A stretch of 64,000 nucleotides of DNA from contig PMOB01000032.1 of assembly GCA_003161615.1 (NCBI GenBank), forward strand, positions 1 through 64,000. Direction: 5' to 3'. The position numbers were made by a program, and so were the translations under genes. The notes below the pieces were generated by a model. That model did not search any database. It worked only from the letters and a program-made list of their open reading frames with translations, and was not told the DNA's origin. Positions 59,559 to 64,000 of this stretch are shown in pieces (within the stretch, counting starts at the first letter, position 1; the number at the start of each line of letters is the position of its first letter). The stretch comes from Actinomycetota bacterium. Lineage in GTDB: Bacteria > Actinomycetota > Thermoleophilia > Gaiellales > Gaiellaceae.

Positions 59559-60542
59559 GTGCGCGCGGTGCGGATCCACGAGGACGGCGGCCCCGAGGTG
59601 CTCGTGCTCGAAGAGGTTCCCGATCCGGAGCCCGCTGCGGGCGAAGTGCTCGTCCGCCTGAAGGCCTCCGCGCTCAATCACCTCGACGTCTGGATCCGTA
59701 AAGGGATGCCCTCCGTCCCGAAGCCCCGGATCCTCGGCGCCGACGGAGCAGGCGTCGTTGAGGCGCTCGGTGAGGGAGTGAGCGGCTTCGAGCTCGGGGA
59801 GCGCGTCGTCCTCAACCCCGGCATCGAGACCCCGCGCGGCATCCACGTGATCGGCGAGCACGCGGACGGGACAAACGCCGAGCTGATCGCGGTGCCGGCG
59901 ACGAACGTCCACCCCATCCCCGACGGCCTCAGCTTCGAGGAGGCCGCCGCCTTCCCGCTCGTCTTCGAGACGGCGTACCGGATGCTCGTGACGCGGGCGC
60001 GGCTGCGGGAGGGCGAGTGGGTGCTCGCGTGGGGAATCGGCAGCGGCGTCTCGACCGCGACGCTCGCGATCGCGAAGGCGCTCGGCGCGCGCGTCATCGT
60101 CACCTCTTCGAGCGACGCGAAGCTCGAGCGCGCGCGCGAGCTCGGCGCCGACGTGACACTCAACCACGCGACCGACGACGTGAAGGCGGCCGTCAAGGAG
60201 GCAACCGGCGGCCACGGCGTCGACATCGTCGTCGAACATGTCGGCGAGGCGACGTGGCGGACGTCCCTCGACGTCGCGGCGCAGGGCGGCCGGATCACGG
60301 TCTGTGGCGCGACGAGCGGCCCGAACCCGCCGGCACAGCTGCACCGCATCTGGTGGAAGCAGCTCTCGATCCTCGGCTCGACCATGGGGACGGGCGAGGA
60401 CTTCGCGGGCGCCTACGAGCTCGTCGCAAGCGGCCGCGCGCTGCCCGTCGTCGACCAGGTCTTCCCGCTCGAGGAGATCCGGGCTGCGCACGAGCGCATG
60501 GAGGCCGGCGAGCAGCTGGGCAAGATCGTCCTGGCGATCTAG
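59559..60542 (+). CDS. Zinc-type MDR family oxidoreductase (quinone oxidoreductase-like)
   Basis: 327 residues. GroES-like N-terminal (VRLKASALNHLDVWIRKGMP, LGADGAGVVEALGEGVSGFE) and a Rossmann cofactor part (LAWGIGSGVSTATLAIAKAL, GARVIVTSSSDAKLERAREL, GADVTLNH). The structural zinc cysteine loop is missing (NPGIETPRGIHVIGEHADG), as in quinone oxidoreductase-like members. NADPH use is likely. Starts divergently, 17 nt from queG; ends 2 nt from the convergent peptidase stop. Confidence 0.9.
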   Translation: MRAVRIHEDGGPEVLVLEEVPDPEPAAGEVLVRLKASALNHLDVWIRKGMPSVPKPRILGADGAGVVEALGEGVSGFELGERVVLNPGIETPRGIHVIGEHADGTNAELIAVPATNVHPIPDGLSFEEAAAFPLVFETAYRMLVTRARLREGEWVLAWGIGSGVSTATLAIAKALGARVIVTSSSDAKLERARELGADVTLNHATDDVKAAVKEATGGHGVDIVVEHVGEATWRTSLDVAAQGGRITVCGATSGPNPPAQLHRIWWKQLSILGSTMGTGEDFAGAYELVASGRALPVVDQVFPLEEIRAAHERMEAGEQLGKIVLAI

Positions 60543-60544
60543 AT

Positions 60545-61774
60545 CTAGATCTTGCCGCGGGCGAGGTCGATCAGGCGCCCGAGGACGCGGGTGTCCTGGC
60601 GGAGGCCGTTGTGCTCGTACTCGTTCGTCAGCCACGGCCGCAGGCCCTTGATCCGGGCGGCGGTCTCCTCCGAGAACTTCCGGTCGACGTACATGTCCTC
60701 GGCGTAGATCGCCGCGGCAGCCGGCACCTCGTTCGCCTCGAGGCGCGCACCGTCGTACAGCACCGGCCACTCGTGCTGTGCGAGGAGCTCGGCGGCTTCG
60801 CGGAGCGGCGCGAGCGCGCCGTAGTCGGAGAACATCCACGAGTAGACCATCTCGCCGGTGAAGAGCTCCGGGCTGGACGCGAACTCGTCGGGCAGCTCGC
60901 GCTCGGCCGCCCAGTTCGTCACGCAGCCGTCGGCGTAGCAGGCCTCGTGGACGATCGCGTACAGCGGGTGGCGCGCGAAGCCCGTGTCGTCTTCGACCTC
61001 GTGGAGGAACACCGGCGAGTCAGGCGGGAAGTCGAGCAAGTAATGGAGGCGCTCGGCGCCGTCGCTCATCCCGAGCATCGAGCCGAGCTGCCGGAAGCGC
61101 CGCGAGGTCAGTAGGTCGCCCGAAGGGAGACGCAACTCTCCGGCGGCGAGCCGCTCGTGCAGCGCGCGCACCTTGTCGAGATCCTCCGGATACCGCTCGT
61201 AGAAGCAGCGGTTGCGCTCGCGCAGCGTGATGTACGTGGCGCGGTAGACCTCCTCGGTCGGCCGCGCGATCGGCGGCAGCCCGCCGGTCAGGTACGCCTC
61301 GCGCAGGCCGTCTCCGAAGAACGAGAGATACGTGGTCACGCAGAAGCCGCCGAAGCTCTGGCCGAGCACGCTCCAGCGCTCGACGCCGAGCTCCTGCCGG
61401 ATCGCCTCGGCGTCGCGCACGATCGAGTCGGCGCGGAAATGGAGGAGGTAGGCGTATTGCTCCTGCGGAGACATTCCCTCGAGCTGTCCGACGGGAGTCG
61501 AGCGTCCGGTGCCGCGCTGGTCGAGGAAGAGGACGCGATAGTCCTCGAGCGCCCGCGACAGCCAGCCCGGCGTGCTCGGTGTCACCGGGCGCGGCGCGTG
61601 CGAGCCCGGCCCGCCCTGGAGGAACACGAGGAACGGCCTGTCCGTGCCCTTCTCTGCCGCGACCTCGCGCGCGAAGACGCCGATCGCAGGCCCGGCGGGA
61701 TTCGCATGGTCGAGCGGCAGTGAGAACTCGTGATCGGTGATCACGAGCCCGTGGATCTCTCGCGTGATGGACAT
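60545..61774 (-). CDS. Alpha/beta hydrolase, S33 proline iminopeptidase-like
   Basis: 409 residues from ATG 61774. FLVFLQGGPGSHAPRPVT (HGGPG-type oxyanion), FLDQRGTGRSTPVGQ (GTG), nucleophile in LGQSFGGFCV (GxSxG), a cap domain and C-terminal NEYEHNGLRQDTRV (His). This is the S33 prolyl aminopeptidase pattern, with the acid loop VLYDGARLEANEVPAAAAIY. It would release N-terminal proline. No signal peptide. Confidence 0.85.
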   Translation of the reverse strand: MSITREIHGLVITDHEFSLPLDHANPAGPAIGVFAREVAAEKGTDRPFLVFLQGGPGSHAPRPVTPSTPGWLSRALEDYRVLFLDQRGTGRSTPVGQLEGMSPQEQYAYLLHFRADSIVRDAEAIRQELGVERWSVLGQSFGGFCVTTYLSFFGDGLREAYLTGGLPPIARPTEEVYRATYITLRERNRCFYERYPEDLDKVRALHERLAAGELRLPSGDLLTSRRFRQLGSMLGMSDGAERLHYLLDFPPDSPVFLHEVEDDTGFARHPLYAIVHEACYADGCVTNWAAERELPDEFASSPELFTGEMVYSWMFSDYGALAPLREAAELLAQHEWPVLYDGARLEANEVPAAAAIYAEDMYVDRKFSEETAARIKGLRPWLTNEYEHNGLRQDTRVLGRLIDLARGKI

Positions 61775-61792
61775 TCTCGGGGAGAGGCTACT

Positions 61793-61960
61793 AGCCCGTT
61801 CCTGGGGCGCCGCTCGCAAGCGGGGCGAGCGAGCGACGCGAAGGACAGTACGTCGGGTACGGCCGAGCGGAGCGAGCGACGCACCGCGCAGCGAGCGGCG
61901 TCAGGCGGCGGCGGAGCCGGGCTCGGCCCGGCGGGAGCCGACGCCGGCCAGGGACGGGCT
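61793..61960 (-). repeat. Dispersed intergenic repeat of about 165 bp, copy B (inverted)
   Basis: Reverse-complement homologue of 54099-54264. Its edge nearest the 61959 stop reads GGGACGGGCTAGCC on the plus strand and overlaps that stop codon by 2 nt. As in copy A it follows a gene's stop and precedes another gene's start, here the peptidase at 61774. Confidence 0.6.
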
Positions 61961-62258
61961 AGCCAAAGCCGAGGATGAACTTCGCATCGTCGGACATCTT
62001 GTCCGGCGTCCACGGCGGGTCGAACACCAGCTCGAGCTCGACGTTCTCGATCCCCTCGACCTGGCGGATGGCGCTGTCCATGTCCTGCGCGATGAGTGGC
62101 CCGGCCGGGCACCCCATCGAAGTGAGGCTGTACGTCACCCTCGCGGTCGAGTCCACGATCTCCGCCTCGTAGACGAGACCGAGATCGACGATGTCCATCC
62201 CGAGCTCGGGATCCTCGACCGTCCGGAGAATTTCCATGACTTCTTCAGGCGTCGGCAT
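61959..62258 (-). CDS. MIP18/DUF59 iron-sulfur assembly protein (SufT-like)
   Basis: 99 residues. VEDPELGMDIVDLGLVYEAE (about 15-34), then VTYSLTSMGCPAGPLIAQDM (Cys in MGCPAG) and LELVFDPPWTPDKMSD. This is the PaaD/SufT fold involved in Fe-S cluster maturation. No suf genes nearby. The 165-bp repeat starts at its stop. Confidence 0.9.
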   Translation of the reverse strand: MPTPEEVMEILRTVEDPELGMDIVDLGLVYEAEIVDSTARVTYSLTSMGCPAGPLIAQDMDSAIRQVEGIENVELELVFDPPWTPDKMSDDAKFILGFG

Positions 62259-62290
62259 GGCGCCAGTGTACGGCCGCGTACGATTTCGAG

Positions 62291-62407
62291 GTGCTCCTCG
62301 GCGCCGGCACCGCGGTTCTCGACGCGATCATCCTCGCCTCGATCGTCGTGCCGATCGGCGGCTTCCTGGTCTTCGCCTGGTGGTTCCTGCGTCGTCCGGG
62401 CGACTAG
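62291..62407 (+). CDS. 38-residue single-TM microprotein
   Basis: GTG 62291 to TAG 62407, too small for usual gene finders. One hydrophobic helix (AIILASIVVPIGGFLVFAWW) followed by FLRRPGD; positive inside on the C-terminal side. Divergent from the SufT-like gene by 32 nt. Third positions are strongly G/C, as in the core genes. Function unknown. Confidence 0.5.
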   Translation: MLLGAGTAVLDAIILASIVVPIGGFLVFAWWFLRRPGD

Positions 62408-62453
62408 TCGTCGGGTGCCATCGAGAGGGCGAGCCAGACCACGCCCGAGAACC

Positions 62454-62488
62454 CTCGACTGGGCCAGTGCTCGGGAATGTCACCCGAG
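62454..62488. repeat. 35-nt intergenic repeat, copy 2
   Basis: Matches 37698-37732 with one difference. Lies between the microprotein stop and the lipoprotein start at 62542. Contains the CTCGGG/CCCGAG hairpin at 62470-62488. Confidence 0.75.
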
Positions 62489-62541
62489 GGTGAGCGCATC
62501 CACGCTTGACGTCAGCGGCTGGTCTCGGTGAAAGTTGGGTC

Positions 62542-63303
62542 ATGCGGCGGCCAGTGGCCTCCATCCTCGTCGCACTCGTCGTGGCGCTAACGGTCGCGGC
62601 ATGCGGTGGTGGCAGTCGTGCCTCGGTGCCGGTAAAGCTCACCCTGCTCGTTGTGAGTGAAAGCTGGCCCGGCTACGAACACTCCCCCCAGAGAGACGGC
62701 GGCCGCGCGCTCTTCCATCTCAAGTGCGATCCGGCCAGCGGCAACGTTGCGGATCCCGCCAAGGCCTGCGCGGCTATCGCCGCACAGCCCAGCCTCGTGA
62801 CGAATCCGAAGCCCTACCGGGTCACTGGCGAAATCACCGGCCCCCCAATCACCGGCTACTTCACTTACTTCACGATCACCGGCAGCGTGCACGGGAAGGC
62901 CGTCCACTTCAGCGGCCCGGGCATCTGGGGGACGGACGTGCCGCTAGTCGCCAAGCTCGGCCTCGCCAGACGGTACGGGAAGCCGGTTGTTCGTCTCGAA
63001 CCGCGCCGCTACGGCTCCGTTGCAATGAACCACACCCGCAGGTTCGCGCCAGGGATGCTGCGGTCAGGCGACCTCGTTACCTGCCGAACCGACCACAGCT
63101 ACAAAGGCCCCCCACTGGCGATGAGCGTCCCGGTCGAACGGGGGAACAGGGAGATGATCTCAACTACACCGGGTCTGATGGCGATCATCATGCGGGCCGA
63201 CAGCACAGTCCTCGCCTCCTGCCTCGGCCGCGACCGCATGCCACTCGACAAACGAGGCCGGACCACCGACCCGAAGAACTGGCCGCCGAAGAGCCTCCGG
63301 TAG
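62542..63303 (+). CDS. Putative lipoprotein, perhaps SSI-like
   Basis: 253 residues from ATG 62542. Signal and lipobox RRPVASILVALVVALTVAAC (Cys about 21). The central KCDPASGNVADPAKAC has the C-x14-C spacing and an AC-A-A-I helix reminiscent of subtilisin-inhibitor-like (SSI) proteins; the rest does not match clearly. Followed by FTITGSVHGKAVHFSGPGIW. More cysteines at VTCRT and ASCLG. Protease-inhibitor function is only a guess. Confidence 0.7.
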   Translation: MRRPVASILVALVVALTVAACGGGSRASVPVKLTLLVVSESWPGYEHSPQRDGGRALFHLKCDPASGNVADPAKACAAIAAQPSLVTNPKPYRVTGEITGPPITGYFTYFTITGSVHGKAVHFSGPGIWGTDVPLVAKLGLARRYGKPVVRLEPRRYGSVAMNHTRRFAPGMLRSGDLVTCRTDHSYKGPPLAMSVPVERGNREMISTTPGLMAIIMRADSTVLASCLGRDRMPLDKRGRTTDPKNWPPKSLR

Positions 63304-63379
63304 AGAGAGATCCCTCGTCACTCTCGCCTGGGCGAGAGGTTCCTCTCACCCGATGCGGCGTTGGGGCGAAACGCCGGCG

Positions 63380-63398
63380 GCTAAGCCTACGGCTTAGC
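63380..63398. repeat. CTAAGCC hairpin, companion of the 44-nt repeat (copy 2)
   Basis: GCTAAGCC (63380-63387), loop TAC, GGCTTAGC (63391-63398): a perfect 8-bp stem. Lies 31 nt before the 44-nt repeat. The same pair order (CTAAGCC hairpin, then 44-nt unit) occurs near 38157-38289, with a longer gap. Confidence 0.55.
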
Positions 63399-63428
63399 TA
63401 AAGGCACGTTTCCCGCCACGAGCTTGCC

Positions 63429-63472
63429 GCACGGAGGCGCGGAAGACCGCGCTCTTCCGCGCCGGAGTTCCT
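63429..63472. repeat. 44-nt repeat with 10-bp hairpin, copy 2
   Basis: Identical to 38246-38289. Hairpin arms GGCGCGGAAG (63436-63445) and CTTCCGCGCC (63454-63463). It lies between the lipoprotein stop and the glpX stop, so it could terminate either transcript. Confidence 0.75.
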
Positions 63473-63510
63473 CAATTCGCGAGCGAAGCGCCAGCTTCGC
63501 GAACGCAGGA

Positions 63511-64000
63511 CTAGTAGCCGAGCAGGCGCACTTCCTCGCGCCGCTCGCGGGCGAAGAAGTGGACGCCGTCGACAAAGCGCACCCAGTTGCAGCGGGTGCA
63601 CATGACGAGGGAATGCGTGCGAGCGCTGTCGGCGAGGAAGCGGACGCCGCGGAGCAGGTCGCCGTTCGAGACGCCCGTCGCAGCGACGATCACCTCGCCC
63701 GGCGCGAGATCCTCGGTGGTGAAGACGCGCTCGTAGTCCTCGATCCCGGCCTCTCGCAGCTCATCGATCTCGCGGCGGGAGGTCGGCCAGAACTGCGCCT
63801 GCAGCTCCCCGCCGAGACAGCGCAGTGCCGCGGCCGAGAGCACGGCCTGCCGCGTCCCGCCGATCCCGATCGCGAGGTGGTCGTTCGTGCCGCGGATCGA
63901 GGCGGAGATCGCGGCCGTGACGTCGCCGTCCTGGATCAGCTTGATTCGGGCGCCGGCGTTACGGATCTCCTCGATCAGGTCGTGGTGGCGCGGGCGGTCG
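63511..64000 (-). CDS. glpX: Class II fructose-1,6-bisphosphatase, 3' part (5' end beyond the window)
   Basis: 163 residues to the window edge. DRPRHHDLIEEIRNAGARIK, then LIQDGDVTAAISASIRGTND, LAIGIGGTRQAVLSAAALRC and ATGVSNGDLLRGVRF are the GlpX signature of the second half. It removes phosphate 1 from fructose-1,6-bisphosphate in gluconeogenesis. Start codon and N-terminus, including the first metal-binding site, lie outside the window. Confidence 0.95.
   Translation of the reverse strand, partial: DRPRHHDLIEEIRNAGARIKLIQDGDVTAAISASIRGTNDHLAIGIGGTRQAVLSAAALRCLGGELQAQFWPTSRREIDELREAGIEDYERVFTTEDLAPGEVIVAATGVSNGDLLRGVRFLADSARTHSLVMCTRCNWVRFVDGVHFFARERREEVRLLGY

Overview
The window is a high-GC bacterial chromosome segment. 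Gene content (fused SecDF, a fused PafBC-like double-WYL regulator, class II FBPase, AIM24 protein, very high GC at third codon positions, many GTG starts) suggests an actinobacterium, most like deep-branching Thermoleophilia. That placement is inference; there is no rRNA gene to confirm it. No tRNA, rRNA or CRISPR array was seen.

The window has two halves. Positions 1 to about 31,370 form an accessory island, with more mixed codon use, many genes without obvious families, and several nuclease, phospholipase and toxin-like genes. From the left: a deaminase, an orphan cyclase-fold protein, two tiny coupled ORFs and a 5'-truncated HTH-TPR regulator (1-3.5 kb); a seven-gene minus-strand operon running from a MazF/PemK-like protein through a sigma-like protein and a zinc-finger anti-sigma-like protein to secreted and membrane DUF2690-type proteins (8.5 to 3.7 kb); an HExxH metallopeptidase pair (10.4-8.6 kb); a bacterial ubiquitin-like operon (10.7-14.2 kb) with a beta-grasp modifier, an E2-fold protein without cysteine, a JAB-E1 fusion, a small SANT/HTH-like protein and an unrecognised partner; a GrpB protein; a patatin phospholipase with a four-TM partner (17.9-15.1 kb); a 2H phosphoesterase; a three-gene restriction-like operon ending in a 1011-residue nuclease-methyltransferase (23.6-18.7 kb); a membrane-anchored Mrr nuclease; an XRE/membrane pair; a DDE transposase; and a 1225-residue TPR-PIN protein. 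This looks like a defence island. The ubiquitin-like operon is the most notable system.

The island ends at about 31.37 kb, next to a receiver-domain gene whose 3' part is missing. From there to 64 kb the genes are housekeeping and compositionally uniform: UbiB-like kinase and lysyl-PG synthase-like protein; tgt-yajC-secDF and a BMFP-like gene; queA; a two-component system; fatty-acid/CoA enzymes (thiolase, 3-hydroxyacyl-CoA dehydrogenase); AIM24; aldehyde dehydrogenase; the double-WYL regulator; a GAF sensor kinase overlapping queG; a quinone-oxidoreductase-like MDR; an S33 peptidase; a SufT/MIP18-like protein; and the 3' part of glpX. tgt, queA and queG together give the insertion, ring-forming and reducing steps of tRNA queuosine synthesis.

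The core half also carries three families of intergenic repeats, each present twice: a 35-nt element (37,698 and 62,454), a 44-nt element with a 10-bp hairpin (38,246 and 63,429) and a diverged element of about 165 bp (54,099 and, inverted, 61,793). They sit at gene 3' ends and look like dispersed REP/terminator-like units.
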